Below, in pieces: positions 1 through 7,697 of a DNA stretch of 12,822 nt. How positions within the stretch are numbered: the stretch's first letter is position 1; each line of letters starts with the position of its first letter. Position numbers and translations under genes: made by a program. The notes below the pieces were generated by a model, which saw only the letters and a list, made by a program, of their open reading frames with translations, was not told where the DNA came from and made no database searches. The stretch comes from Candidatus Aerophobota bacterium (GTDB taxonomy: Bacteria > Aerophobota > Aerophobia > Aerophobales > B3-G15): assembly GCA_030615365.1 (NCBI GenBank), contig JAUWZM010000071.1, positions 1 to 12,822 on the forward strand. The letters are read 5' to 3'.

Positions 1-42
1 AACTTTCAAAAGAGCTTTTCTAAAAGAGAAGAAGGAGGAGAT

Positions 43-1140
43 ATGAAGAGAAAAAAGTTGATTTTAATTTTGATAGGTACAGGAGTGGGGATTTTGCTAA
101 TTCTTACATATGGGATTCTTAAATATGATATTCTCAAAGAGGAAGAAAAGATAATCAGTTCCAAGATGCTTAATTCTGGTTTTGAGAAGGGATTAGAGAA
201 ACCAGATTCTTGGGTAGAGGATGCAGAGGGAGGATGGTCTATTAACAAAAAAGATCCTTATATGGGAGAAAGATGTGTGCAGGCAACTGAATCCTGGAGC
301 TATCTCATGCAGGAGATCCCTGTCGAGCCAGAAAAATTTTATAAGTTAAAGGTATACGTAAAGTCAGATATAAAAGATGAAAAGAATGCACTTCTTACTC
401 TTGATTGTTTGAATGGTGGATTGATTGTGAGAGAACATGGAGTTATAACTGCTACTCCTTCCTGGCAATTTAAGAATAATTCAATTTTTGCTCCAGAAAA
501 TACAAAGAAGATTAGAATAATGCTTGCTAAAAGGCTGGGGGAAGGAAGTGTCTGGTTTGATGAAGTTGAATTGGTAAAGACATCTTCATTCCTTCTTTCT
601 AACCCAGGTTTTGAGAAGGGATTAGACAAACCAGACTCTTGGGTAGAAGATGCCAGGGGAGGATGGTCCATTGACCAAGAAGATCCTTACATAGGAAAAA
701 GATGTATGCAGGCAACCGAATCCTGGGGCTGGCTTTCCCAGAAGGTACCTGTTGAGCCAGGAAAATTTTATAGATTAAAAGTACGCCTGAAATCAGACAT
801 AAAAGCTAGAGACAATGCACTTCTTACTCTTGAGTGTCTAGATAAGCGTGGTGAAGAGATTGAGAAAGAATGGGGAGTTAGAAGTGCTACCTCTTCCTGG
901 CACCTTAAGGAAAATTCAATTTTTACTCCCAAAGATACAAAAATGATTAGAGTAAAACTTTCTAAAAGACAAGGGGGAGGAAGTGTCTGGTTCGATGAAA
1001 TTGAACTTGAAGAATTTCCTTTATACATGAGAATAAAGTTTTTAAGAGAAATTGCAAAAGATAAACCCTTTTTTGTTTTTTATTTTCTCATATATACTTT
1101 GCTCTTATTTTCTCTTCTCAGGGTAGTACTTAAGAAATAA
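43..1140 (+). CDS. Bitopic membrane protein with two tandem CBM4/9-like (CenC-like) carbohydrate-binding-type domains
   Basis: 365 residues. A Lys-rich N-terminus (MKRKK) is followed by a hydrophobic helix at about residues 6-27. Two homologous domains lie at about 44-178 and 187-323, and a second hydrophobic helix at about 341-361 ends in a basic tail (VVLKK). Basic residues at both ends predict both termini in the cytoplasm and the domains outside the membrane. Each domain has the pattern of CBM_4_9 jelly rolls: a GFEKG start, a W-rich core, VEP.KFY.LKV in the middle, and GSVWFDE.EL at the end. Each also has two cysteines at matching positions (78/122 and 221/265) that could pair. No catalytic motif is seen. 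The start is clear because AAGGAGG at 32-38 lies just ahead of the ATG. The gene lies upstream of a flippase gene. The domain family is inferred from pattern, not a database match; the role is unknown. A glycan-binding assembly or chain-length factor is possible. Confidence 0.72.
   Translation: MKRKKLILILIGTGVGILLILTYGILKYDILKEEEKIISSKMLNSGFEKGLEKPDSWVEDAEGGWSINKKDPYMGERCVQATESWSYLMQEIPVEPEKFYKLKVYVKSDIKDEKNALLTLDCLNGGLIVREHGVITATPSWQFKNNSIFAPENTKKIRIMLAKRLGEGSVWFDEVELVKTSSFLLSNPGFEKGLDKPDSWVEDARGGWSIDQEDPYIGKRCMQATESWGWLSQKVPVEPGKFYRLKVRLKSDIKARDNALLTLECLDKRGEEIEKEWGVRSATSSWHLKENSIFTPKDTKMIRVKLSKRQGGGSVWFDEIELEEFPLYMRIKFLREIAKDKPFFVFYFLIYTLLLFSLLRVVLKK
172..1011 (+). repeat. Intragenic tandem duplication encoding the two carbohydrate-binding-like domains
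   Basis: Two copies, at about 172-576 and 601-1011, are offset by 429 bp at their 5' ends (F47 aligns with F190). The offset becomes 435 bp at their 3' ends (W171 aligns with W316) because copy 2 has two extra codons after LECLDK. Similarity is obvious at both DNA and protein level; aligned by eye, about 70% of residues match over the first 75 or so. The antisense frames across the copies also resemble each other, as expected for a duplicated sequence. Confidence 0.85.
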
Positions 1141-1267
1141 TATCTATAGTGACGTATGTTACTATCAAAAACGATTAAAATTAGATATTTGATTTCGAAA
1201 TTAATCCTACCTCTCAAGACCACCTGAATCTATAGAAATTAATAGGGCATAAGCCAAAGAGATTGGG
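1141..1267. other. Spacer with a weak hairpin and no gene
   Basis: This 127-bp gap holds no coding frame with a ribosome site. A small hairpin lies at 1146-1165: an 8-bp stem including one G-U pair and the loop GTAT, six bases past the stop codon of the first gene. It is AT-rich and no T run follows, so it is a poor intrinsic terminator. I found no convincing -35/-10 pair here. Confidence 0.35.
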
Positions 1268-2686
1268 ATGAGTACTATAAAAAAAATTGTTAAGAATTTT
1301 CTTTCGCTTTCCATCGCTGAATTTATATTACGCTTTGTTTCGTTTTTAGTTGTAGTATATTTAGCCAGAATTTTAGGTCCTGAAAATTTTGGCAAGATTG
1401 GTTGGGCTCGGGGAATACTTACTTTTTTTATGTTGATTCCCAATCTGGGTTTGGTGACTCTGGGGGTACGAGAAGTGGCAAGAAATAAGGACGATATAAA
1501 TATCTATGCAGGTAATATAATTGCTCTAAGATTGGTTTTAGCTTTTCTCTCTTTTGGATTATTACTTATTTTTGTAAGTTTAATCCATAAACCTATCCAG
1601 ATGAAATATTTGATTATTTTCTATGGCTTTACCCTATTCTCTTATGCTTTACTGGGAGAATGGCTTTTTCAGAGTATAGAGAGAATGGAATTTATCGGGA
1701 TATCGAAAATATCAATGATGTTTTTTTATGCTGCCTCTATATTTATTTTGGTGAAAAATCCAGAACAACTCCTTTCGATTCCTTGTCTCTGGTTTTTAGG
1801 AAATCTCATTTCCGTCGTCTTCCTTTTATATATTTTTAACAAAAAATTTGGAAAAATAAGTTTGAAATTTAATTTTTCTTTTTGGAAGAATTTATTAAAG
1901 CGGGCCTTACCTATGGGTGCTGCCTCAATGATGATTCCGATTTATTATAATTTTGATATAGTAATGCTGGGATTTATTAAAGGAGAAAAAGTTGTCGGAT
2001 GGTACAGTGCAGGCTATAGGATAATATTATTTATCTGGACATTTATTCCCATCTTTGTAAATGTGATATTTCCCTCTATGTCAAGATATTATAAAGAATC
2101 ACAGGAAAAATTACAGGTCTTAATAATTTCTTCAACAAGACTTCTTAGTGTGATAGCTTTTCCCTTAGGAGTGGGAGGGGCAATACTTGCCAGACCCATT
2201 ATGGGTTCTCTTTACGGAGAAGAATTTAGTGGTGGTGTAGTCGCTTTTCAAATATTAATCTGGAGCGTGGTAATAATTTGTATAAGGTGCATCTACGAAC
2301 ACTCCTTTCTTGCCTGTAACAAAGAGAAAAGATATCTATTTGGTGTAATATGGGGAGCTCTTACCAATATTGTTTTAAACTTGATTTTAATTCCTCGCTT
2401 TAGTTTAAAGGGAGCGGCCGTAGCTACAGTTATTGGTAACCTTGTATTGTCGGGATATCTATTTTATTATTTACGAATAGTCAAGAGAATGGAAATAGTA
2501 AAACTTCTTCTAAGGCCTTTTGTTGCTGCGGTCTTGATGGGTGGGGTTGTGTACTATTTTAGAGAGTTTAACCTTTTTTTATCAATATCAATAGGAATAA
2601 TTATTTATTTAATTTTTATCCTACTCTTAAAAGGAGTAACATTTGAGGAGATAATTCAGTTCAAAAAGCAGATTGTGAAGAAATAA
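1268..2686 (+). CDS. wzx: Wzx-type polysaccharide flippase (MOP/MATE superfamily)
   Basis: 472 residues, almost entirely hydrophobic helices (about 12-14 segments), the usual size of Wzx/RfbX proteins. The N-terminal signature is typical of the polysaccharide-transport branch: LARILGPENFGKIGWARG at about residues 32-49, then GLVTLGVREVARNKD at 61-75. A second half-module begins near residue 212 (RALPMGAASMMIPIYYNFD), and a conserved GAAVATVIGN motif lies near the C-terminus. Known family role: it moves undecaprenyl-diphosphate-linked repeat units from the cytoplasmic to the outer face of the inner membrane. The ATG is the only usable start because an in-frame TAA lies at 1250-1252. The ribosome site is weak (AAAGAGATTGGG). 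Its company of WecA-like, Wzy-like and glycosyltransferase genes supports the assignment. Substrate specificity cannot be read from sequence. Confidence 0.9.
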   Translation: MSTIKKIVKNFLSLSIAEFILRFVSFLVVVYLARILGPENFGKIGWARGILTFFMLIPNLGLVTLGVREVARNKDDINIYAGNIIALRLVLAFLSFGLLLIFVSLIHKPIQMKYLIIFYGFTLFSYALLGEWLFQSIERMEFIGISKISMMFFYAASIFILVKNPEQLLSIPCLWFLGNLISVVFLLYIFNKKFGKISLKFNFSFWKNLLKRALPMGAASMMIPIYYNFDIVMLGFIKGEKVVGWYSAGYRIILFIWTFIPIFVNVIFPSMSRYYKESQEKLQVLIISSTRLLSVIAFPLGVGGAILARPIMGSLYGEEFSGGVVAFQILIWSVVIICIRCIYEHSFLACNKEKRYLFGVIWGALTNIVLNLILIPRFSLKGAAVATVIGNLVLSGYLFYYLRIVKRMEIVKLLLRPFVAAVLMGGVVYYFREFNLFLSISIGIIIYLIFILLLKGVTFEEIIQFKKQIVKK

Positions 2687-2712
2687 TCATACTAGAAATC
2701 TAAATAAAATCG

Positions 2713-2741
2713 TTGCTTTTGTCCTCTATTTATGCTATATT
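2713..2741 (+). promoter_or_regulatory. Sigma-70-type promoter with extended -10, upstream of the first GT2 gene
   Basis: TTGCTT at 2713-2718, a 17-bp spacer, then TATATT at 2736-2741, preceded by TGC at 2733-2735, which makes an extended -10. Spacing is ideal. The predicted start point is near 2748-2750, giving a leader of about 48 bases before the ATG at 2797. It lies in a non-coding gap between the flippase and GT2 genes, where a promoter is plausible. AT-rich DNA yields chance matches, so this remains a prediction. Confidence 0.5.
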
Positions 2742-2796
2742 CTAAAATAAAGGTACAAGTTTTGTTTAAAGATGAGTTAAAGGTGAAAAGAGAAAA

Positions 2797-3981
2797 ATGT
2801 TCTCTGTAGTATGCGTATATAACAACGAAGAAGGTTTTAATAATTATTTGCTAAAAAGCCTGGGGGGGCAGACTGCTAAATTCGAATTAATTAAGATAGA
2901 TAACAGACGAGGAGTATTTAAGTCAGCTTCTAAGGGACTGAATTATGGAGGAGAAAAAGCAAAAGGTAGATATATATTATTTGTGCATCAGGATGTAGTA
3001 TTCCATAGTAAATTCTGGTTGGAAGATGTAGAGAAAATGTTGGGGAATATCCCCTCTTTAGGAATTGCCGGTTGTAGCGGAAAAATGGATAATGGAGAAA
3101 AACGGGGATTTATAAAGGATAGGCATCATCTTTGGGGCGAGCCTTTTTCTAAACCGGAAGAGGTACAAACTTTAGATGAGGCTGTGCTAATAATTCCAAA
3201 GGTAGTTTTTGATAGGTTAAAATTTGATGAGAAATTAGAAGGATGGCATGCTTATGGTGTAGATTATTGTTTGATGGTTAGGGAAAGGGGACTAAAAGCA
3301 TATGCTATCCCGGCATTTATTTATCATTATTCTCCTGGTCTGAATTACAGCGGGCTTTTGCGGGCACATAAAAAAGTGTGGGTTAAGCATCGAAAGAATT
3401 TCCCTTGTATATTTACTACCTGCGCCAGACTCCATTGGGCAAGGTTGACAATCCCCTCTTTTATGAAAGATATTTTAAGACCCTTTTATAGAAAAATATT
3501 TCCTGTTATGCCTGAGTATAATACATTTCTTGAAAAAGAGTCAGGCAGTTATAAAAGAATTCTATTTTTGCACTGGAAGAAAGATTTTTTTAATCAGACG
3601 CGATTATTACTCCATTTAATAAAAAGTGATTCTTTTTCTGCAGGGAATACTGGGGGAGAAAAAGAGATTATCCATTACTATTTGTCAGAAGAGGAGACAA
3701 AAAAAATTAAATTTGGAGAAAAATCTTTTGATGCCTTAATTCTAACCTTGGAAATACTGAACAACTTAAGAGATAGTTTGTTTTTTTTGAAGAAAGTGGA
3801 AGAATGGGTGAGGAAAGAAGTTATAATTATTGAGCCAAATAATGAGGGTTTTCTTATAAGTAAAAGAGTATATACGGATTTAGAAAAACAGGGTTTTGAA
3901 AGTTTTAGATTAAACGGACGAGGAATGCTTAAAAAGAAAAAAACAATACATACAAAACCAGTTTATATAAAAATATTATAG
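2797..3981 (+). CDS. GT2-like glycosyltransferase (Glyco_tranf_2_5 type) with a methyltransferase-like C-terminal domain
   Basis: 394 residues. The N-terminal ~230 residues resemble the GT-A branch described by PF13712: FSVVCVYNNEE at the start, IDNR at 34-37, AKGRYILFVHQDVVF at 55-69 and GWHAYGVDYCL at 149-159. HQD at 64-66 replaces the usual metal-binding DxD, which is normal for this branch, and D156 is the likely catalytic-side acid. After a linker, residues ~250-375 look like a class I methyltransferase fold: SFDALILTLEILNNL at 310-324, DSLFFLKKVEEW at 326-337 and VIIIEPN at 342-348. The glycine-rich SAM-binding loop is missing, its place being taken by ILFLHWKKD. The tail is therefore probably non-catalytic. 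The likely role is transfer of one sugar of the repeat unit at the cytoplasmic face; donor and acceptor are unknown. An AAAGGTGA ribosome site and a predicted promoter lie upstream. Confidence 0.75.
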   Translation: MFSVVCVYNNEEGFNNYLLKSLGGQTAKFELIKIDNRRGVFKSASKGLNYGGEKAKGRYILFVHQDVVFHSKFWLEDVEKMLGNIPSLGIAGCSGKMDNGEKRGFIKDRHHLWGEPFSKPEEVQTLDEAVLIIPKVVFDRLKFDEKLEGWHAYGVDYCLMVRERGLKAYAIPAFIYHYSPGLNYSGLLRAHKKVWVKHRKNFPCIFTTCARLHWARLTIPSFMKDILRPFYRKIFPVMPEYNTFLEKESGSYKRILFLHWKKDFFNQTRLLLHLIKSDSFSAGNTGGEKEIIHYYLSEEETKKIKFGEKSFDALILTLEILNNLRDSLFFLKKVEEWVRKEVIIIEPNNEGFLISKRVYTDLEKQGFESFRLNGRGMLKKKKTIHTKPVYIKIL

Positions 3982-4061
3982 TTCGTAGTTATGAGTTCAT
4001 AGTTCATCGACAAAAAATAACGAACAAGATGATAAGTGGTGAGGAGAAATAAACTACGAAC
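3981..4061. repeat. Heptad-repeat element bounded by a 10-bp perfect inverted repeat
   Basis: GTTCGTAGTT at 3981-3990 is exactly complementary to AACTACGAAC at 4052-4061. The left arm runs into four imperfect 7-base units of the form GTTCATA (3981-3987, 3988-3994, 3995-4001, 4002-4008). The element begins on the last base of the upstream stop codon. It has no T run and encodes nothing. It looks like a short extragenic dispersed repeat, although only one copy is in the window. Confidence 0.55.
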
Positions 4062-4131
4062 AATGACCGAAAAGGGACTGCTGTGGGGATAGGAGATTTC
4101 ATAAAAGGAAGAAAATGGCAAAGGGTGAAGA

Positions 4132-5586
4132 ATGTCAGAAGAATTAGTTAAAAAAATGCCAGATAAAATTATAAGAAGAAAAAACGAAACATTTATTGCT
4201 ATAATTTCTATATTTATAGGTTTCTTGCTAGGAAGTACGGCAGGATGGTTTTCTGTTAACTCAACCAGCCCAGAATTTCTATTTGTTTGTTTTGGTTTCC
4301 TCTTCTTATTAGTCTCTTTTTACAAACCTTTATGGGGAGTTTTAATTTTGATAGGATTTTTCCTTTCTCCTGCCTTATTTCGTTCCGAAGAAATAACTTC
4401 TTTAGAGATTTTTTGGGGTGTGCTCTTTGTTGCTGGTTTTATTGGAGCTCTATTGAGAGCTTTGTTGGAGAAGAAAAAGTTATTTTTATCTTTCAAAAAA
4501 GAGAGTATACTTTGGCTAGCCTTATTTTTTCTTCTTTGGGGGGTAGTCTCTTTGTTAATGAGTCTTAGGGAGGGAGAACCTGTTATCTGGTGGCTAAGAG
4601 AATATGTAGATTTTATGGGGTACTTCTTAATTTTTTGGTTGGTATGGTCTATTGGTAAAAAAAATAAAAAATGGATAAAAATGTTAGTTGGTTTTTTTTT
4701 GTGTATAGGCGTTATCAAAGGTCTTCAGCAATTAATTTACTATTATCACTACCTTCCTCAGGCAATTGCTTTAAACAACTTCCAAATTTTAAGAAGTAGC
4801 TTCTACGCAGAGTTTTTTGGACACCCTGGCTCTATTCTGGCAATGTCTTTATATATTTATAGTAAAAAACAAAAAGAGAAATTATTTTTTGCTTTCCTCA
4901 CTCTTTTTTTCTTGGTTTTTTTAGTTTTGAGTTTTACTCGAAGTATCTGGATGGGTTTTGCTATCTCTTTCTTAATTTTACTTTTTAAGTTTAAGTCTTT
5001 TCGAGCTAAGATAACTAAAATTATCTCTTCTCTGTTTATAGTTATGATTATTGTTATAGGAGGAGGATTCTTTTTAAGAAGAGGAACTATGGTTTATTTC
5101 TTTCAGTGGGTTAAGATTCGCCTCTTATCATTTTTTAAGCTCGAAGCTCAATTGTCTGTCTTGAATCGTTTTACAGAATGGAAGACCTTATGGAACCTGA
5201 TCTGGAGAAAGCCTTTATTTGGATATGGTGTGGGCCGTGCTTTTACCTTTTATAAGGAAGGAGGGGTAGGTTTGGTCACTACAAGGTATTCACATAACAT
5301 ATATTTATATCTTCTTTATACTATGGGAATAGTTGGTCTGTTTCTTTTTATGATGCTGGTTTTTAATGTAATTAAAAAAGCAAAGTTGTTGCAAAGTAGG
5401 AGTAGTGATTCTTTTGTTAAAGCTTATTGTACTGCAATTTATTCTATCCTTTTCGGTTTTTTAGTTACTTCTATTGCTTGCCCTATATTTATAGGAAAAA
5501 CAAATAGTGTTTATATTGGTTTGTTAATTGGCATACTCGCTGTTTTGAACAGGAAGAACATTTTAGAGGAAGCTAAAAGTAAATAG
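4132..5586 (+). CDS. O-antigen polymerase/ligase family membrane protein (Wzy/WaaL type)
   Basis: 484 residues with about 11-12 hydrophobic segments, beginning after a short charged cytoplasmic N-terminus (residues 1-19). The diagnostic Wzy_C (PF04932) block is present. It runs from RFTEWKTLWNLIW at about 346-358 through KPLFGYGVG to SHNIYLYLLYTMGIVGLF around 387-404. H388 lies in the conserved HN.YL motif and an arginine lies in the preceding periplasmic loop. Known family roles are polymerisation of lipid-linked repeat units (Wzy) or transfer of the polymer to an acceptor (WaaL and relatives). Sequence alone does not separate these, but the presence of a flippase and a WecA-like gene favours polymerase. 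The ribosome site AAGGGTGA is well placed before ATG 4132. The upstream gap (3982-4131) holds the heptad element. Confidence 0.85.
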   Translation: MSEELVKKMPDKIIRRKNETFIAIISIFIGFLLGSTAGWFSVNSTSPEFLFVCFGFLFLLVSFYKPLWGVLILIGFFLSPALFRSEEITSLEIFWGVLFVAGFIGALLRALLEKKKLFLSFKKESILWLALFFLLWGVVSLLMSLREGEPVIWWLREYVDFMGYFLIFWLVWSIGKKNKKWIKMLVGFFLCIGVIKGLQQLIYYYHYLPQAIALNNFQILRSSFYAEFFGHPGSILAMSLYIYSKKQKEKLFFAFLTLFFLVFLVLSFTRSIWMGFAISFLILLFKFKSFRAKITKIISSLFIVMIIVIGGGFFLRRGTMVYFFQWVKIRLLSFFKLEAQLSVLNRFTEWKTLWNLIWRKPLFGYGVGRAFTFYKEGGVGLVTTRYSHNIYLYLLYTMGIVGLFLFMMLVFNVIKKAKLLQSRSSDSFVKAYCTAIYSILFGFLVTSIACPIFIGKTNSVYIGLLIGILAVLNRKNILEEAKSK

Positions 5587-5619
5587 AGGTAAAATTCATA
5601 AAAAGATGAGTTGATGAAA

Positions 5620-6564
5620 ATGGATAAGCAATTATCGATCATCATCGTCAATTACGGCACACCTGACCTGCTGTTGAACTTTTTGAAATCCGCACAAAAT
5701 AGTGCTGATTCCAGCATCGTCAGTGAGGTGGTGATTGTGGATAATGAATATCCAAATAAAGGCGATTCCCGGAAGGTTATTATTCCTAATTCATTTTCTT
5801 TCAAGATTCAGTTTGTACAGAATCCGGGGAAAAGTTACGCTTCAGGGGTAAATCGAGGTGTAGCTTTGGCTACTACGGATACCATTCTCATAGCAAATTC
5901 AGATGTCGAATTGTTGCCACAATTCTCTCTGGGACCACTTGTGGAGAAACTATGGCAGGATTCTTATATTGGTATTACTGGACCACAGCTTGTCTACCCT
6001 GATAGGCGTTGGCAGCAAAGTTATGGGCAATTTTCTTCTCTCTGGAGGGCATTCATAAATCTTACAATGCTTGATTCCTTCTGGCATGGCATTATTATGT
6101 GGGCATTTCGTAATAATTGGTTGTCAAAACAGTCGCGAACAGTCCACTATATCGGTGGAGCTTTTATGGTAATCAAACGGGACTGTTTTGAGGAGATGGG
6201 TGGATTTGACGAAAGTTATACATTTTATGGAGAAGATGCTGATTTCTGTTGGCGAGTCTGGAGAAATGGTTGGAAGGTTATCTTTGTGCCAAGCGTTCAA
6301 GTTGTACACATTAGAGGTGCATCTTCAAGAAAAGTTGCCATATCCGAGTATGCTCTTAAGCTTATTCAGGCAGAGCGGAAATTTGTTGAGGAACACTTTG
6401 GTTCTCAACAGGCACGGTGGTATGGAAGACTCAATCGACTGGCGTTTTGTGAGCGTGCATGGCTATACAGTTTTGTGGCTCAATTAACCCACTCTTCGCG
6501 TTGGCAACAGCGTGCCTTTGAGGTTTGGGCATTTTGTAATGCTACTAAGAAGGGGATAGTATGA
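5620..6564 (+). CDS. GT2 glycosyltransferase, rhamnosyltransferase (WbbL/RfbF)-like
   Basis: 314 residues from the ATG at 5620. It has a GT-A fold with N-terminal LSIIIVNYGTPD, a VIVDN strand at 38-42, and NPGKSYASGVNRG at 68-80. The metal-binding motif NSD is at 93-95, GGAFMVIKRD at 179-188, GFDE at 195-198 and the catalytic-region YGEDADFCWR at 203-212. The spacing of these blocks is that of the cytoplasmic rhamnosyltransferase-like GT2 family (COG1216), so transfer from a dTDP- or UDP-sugar to the lipid-linked unit is likely; the sugar is not certain. No membrane helix is present. Alternative starts are TTG 5611 and ATG 5614; I prefer 5620 because GATGAG ends nine bases before it. Base and codon use is richer in G+C than in adjoining genes (positions 6361-6480 count 58 of 120 G+C). 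The stop overlaps the next start as ATGA. Confidence 0.85.
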   Translation: MDKQLSIIIVNYGTPDLLLNFLKSAQNSADSSIVSEVVIVDNEYPNKGDSRKVIIPNSFSFKIQFVQNPGKSYASGVNRGVALATTDTILIANSDVELLPQFSLGPLVEKLWQDSYIGITGPQLVYPDRRWQQSYGQFSSLWRAFINLTMLDSFWHGIIMWAFRNNWLSKQSRTVHYIGGAFMVIKRDCFEEMGGFDESYTFYGEDADFCWRVWRNGWKVIFVPSVQVVHIRGASSRKVAISEYALKLIQAERKFVEEHFGSQQARWYGRLNRLAFCERAWLYSFVAQLTHSSRWQQRAFEVWAFCNATKKGIV

Positions 6565-7697
6565 AAAGTAAAGTCTGCATTCTTACTTCTGTGCATCCTG
6601 CTTTTGATGTTCGGATCTTCTATAAAGAAGCGAAAACTTTAGCAAAAACAGGCTATAATGTAGTACTTATTGCTCAGCATACCAAAGAAGAAATTGCGGA
6701 TGGTGTAAGACTCGTTCCTTTGCCTAAGCCGAGGAATAGATTTGAGAGAATGACAAAAGTAGTATGGAAACTTTTCATGTTAGCCGTAAAAGAAAAAGCA
6801 GAGATTTATCATTTACATGATCCAGAATTAATATCCGTTGGTTTGATATTAAAACTTTTTGGTAAAAAAGTAATTTATGATGTACACGAACATTATCCAA
6901 ACACTATTTTAGATAGATATTGGATCCCTAAGAGTTTAAGGGATACAACAAGCAATTTATTTGATCTTTTTGAAAAAGTGTTTGTTCTATTTTTTGATTA
7001 TGTAATTTACACTACTCCTATTGTTGGAGAAAGATATAAAGAGTTAAAAGTTCGGACAGAACGAATAGAGAATTATCCTCTAATCGAATTATCGGAAATT
7101 TTTGAAAAAAATCCTCAAAAATACATAATCTATTTGGGGGGAATGACTAAAATTAGGGGCATAACTGAGTTGATCGAGGCATTCAATATGGTTGTAAAGA
7201 AGTATCCAGAGTGGAAATTGTATTTAGTGGGAAGCATAGAACCACCATCTTTTAGCAAAGGAATTGAACAGCTAATTTCCAAATTAAATTTAAAGCAGAA
7301 TATTAATCTAATTCCATGGGTTCCATATGAAGAAAAAGAGAAGCTTTCTTCTCAGGCATCCATTGGTATCGTTACTTATCTACCGTATCCTAATAATATA
7401 AGTTGTTTACCAAATAAACTTTTTGATTATATGTTAGTAGGACTGCCTGTGGTAGCTTCTAATTTTCCTTTGTATAAAGAAATTGTTGATACAGATAGAT
7501 GCGGACTAATTGTGGATCCATTAGATCCCAGAGAAGTTGCCAAGGCCATTGAATATTTAATAGAGCACCCAGACGGAGCGAGGAAAATGGGGAAGAAGGG
7601 TAAAAAGGCGATTCTAGAAAAGTACAACTGGGAAAAAGAGGGTAGAAAGCTTTTGGAGATTTATGCAAGAGTCTTGGATAATGTACGAGATGGATAA
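6561..7697 (+). CDS. GT4 family glycosyltransferase
   Basis: 378 residues with the GT-B two-domain layout. The N-terminal domain carries VCILTSVHPAFDVRIFYKEA at residues 5-24, HLHDPEL at 84-90 and YDVHEHYP at 106-113. The C-terminal nucleotide-sugar domain has YLGGMTKIRG at 191-200, YLVGS at 221-225 and the donor-binding segment PNKLFDYMLVGLPVVASNFP at 284-303. In that segment D289 replaces the more usual glutamate of KLFEYM, a conservative change. This is the retaining GT4 family, which uses a nucleotide-activated sugar to extend the undecaprenyl-linked oligosaccharide in the cytoplasm. Donor identity cannot be told. It is translationally coupled to the preceding gene by a 4-base ATGA overlap, with an AAGGGG ribosome site at the end of that gene, and its own end overlaps the following wecB start region. 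Confidence 0.88.
   Translation: MKSKVCILTSVHPAFDVRIFYKEAKTLAKTGYNVVLIAQHTKEEIADGVRLVPLPKPRNRFERMTKVVWKLFMLAVKEKAEIYHLHDPELISVGLILKLFGKKVIYDVHEHYPNTILDRYWIPKSLRDTTSNLFDLFEKVFVLFFDYVIYTTPIVGERYKELKVRTERIENYPLIELSEIFEKNPQKYIIYLGGMTKIRGITELIEAFNMVVKKYPEWKLYLVGSIEPPSFSKGIEQLISKLNLKQNINLIPWVPYEEKEKLSSQASIGIVTYLPYPNNISCLPNKLFDYMLVGLPVVASNFPLYKEIVDTDRCGLIVDPLDPREVAKAIEYLIEHPDGARKMGKKGKKAILEKYNWEKEGRKLLEIYARVLDNVRDG

Noticed and set aside
339..1028. Antisense frames at 339-671 and 768-1028 (and 6-248) with similar peptides
   Set aside because: They mirror the duplicated domain on the + strand, so their likeness is a by-product. No ribosome sites and low-complexity Ser/Phe-rich translations.
1142..1235. 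ATCTATAG occurring twice in the first spacer (1142-1149 and 1228-1235)
   Set aside because: An eight-base AT-rich direct repeat is easily expected by chance, and nothing lies between the copies that suggests an insertion.
1207..1443. Minus-strand frame covering the spacer and the start of the flippase gene
   Set aside because: Most of it is the complement of the flippase N-terminus. The spacer part alone is too short to support a gene.
4287..4718. Overlapping frames inside the polymerase gene on both strands
   Set aside because: Shadow frames of an AT-rich membrane protein gene; no domain pattern or start signal.
7663..7689. Longer N-terminus for the 2-epimerase from ATG 7663
   Set aside because: It would add nine residues unlike the family and increase overlap with the upstream gene. 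Kept as an alternative because its ribosome site is better.
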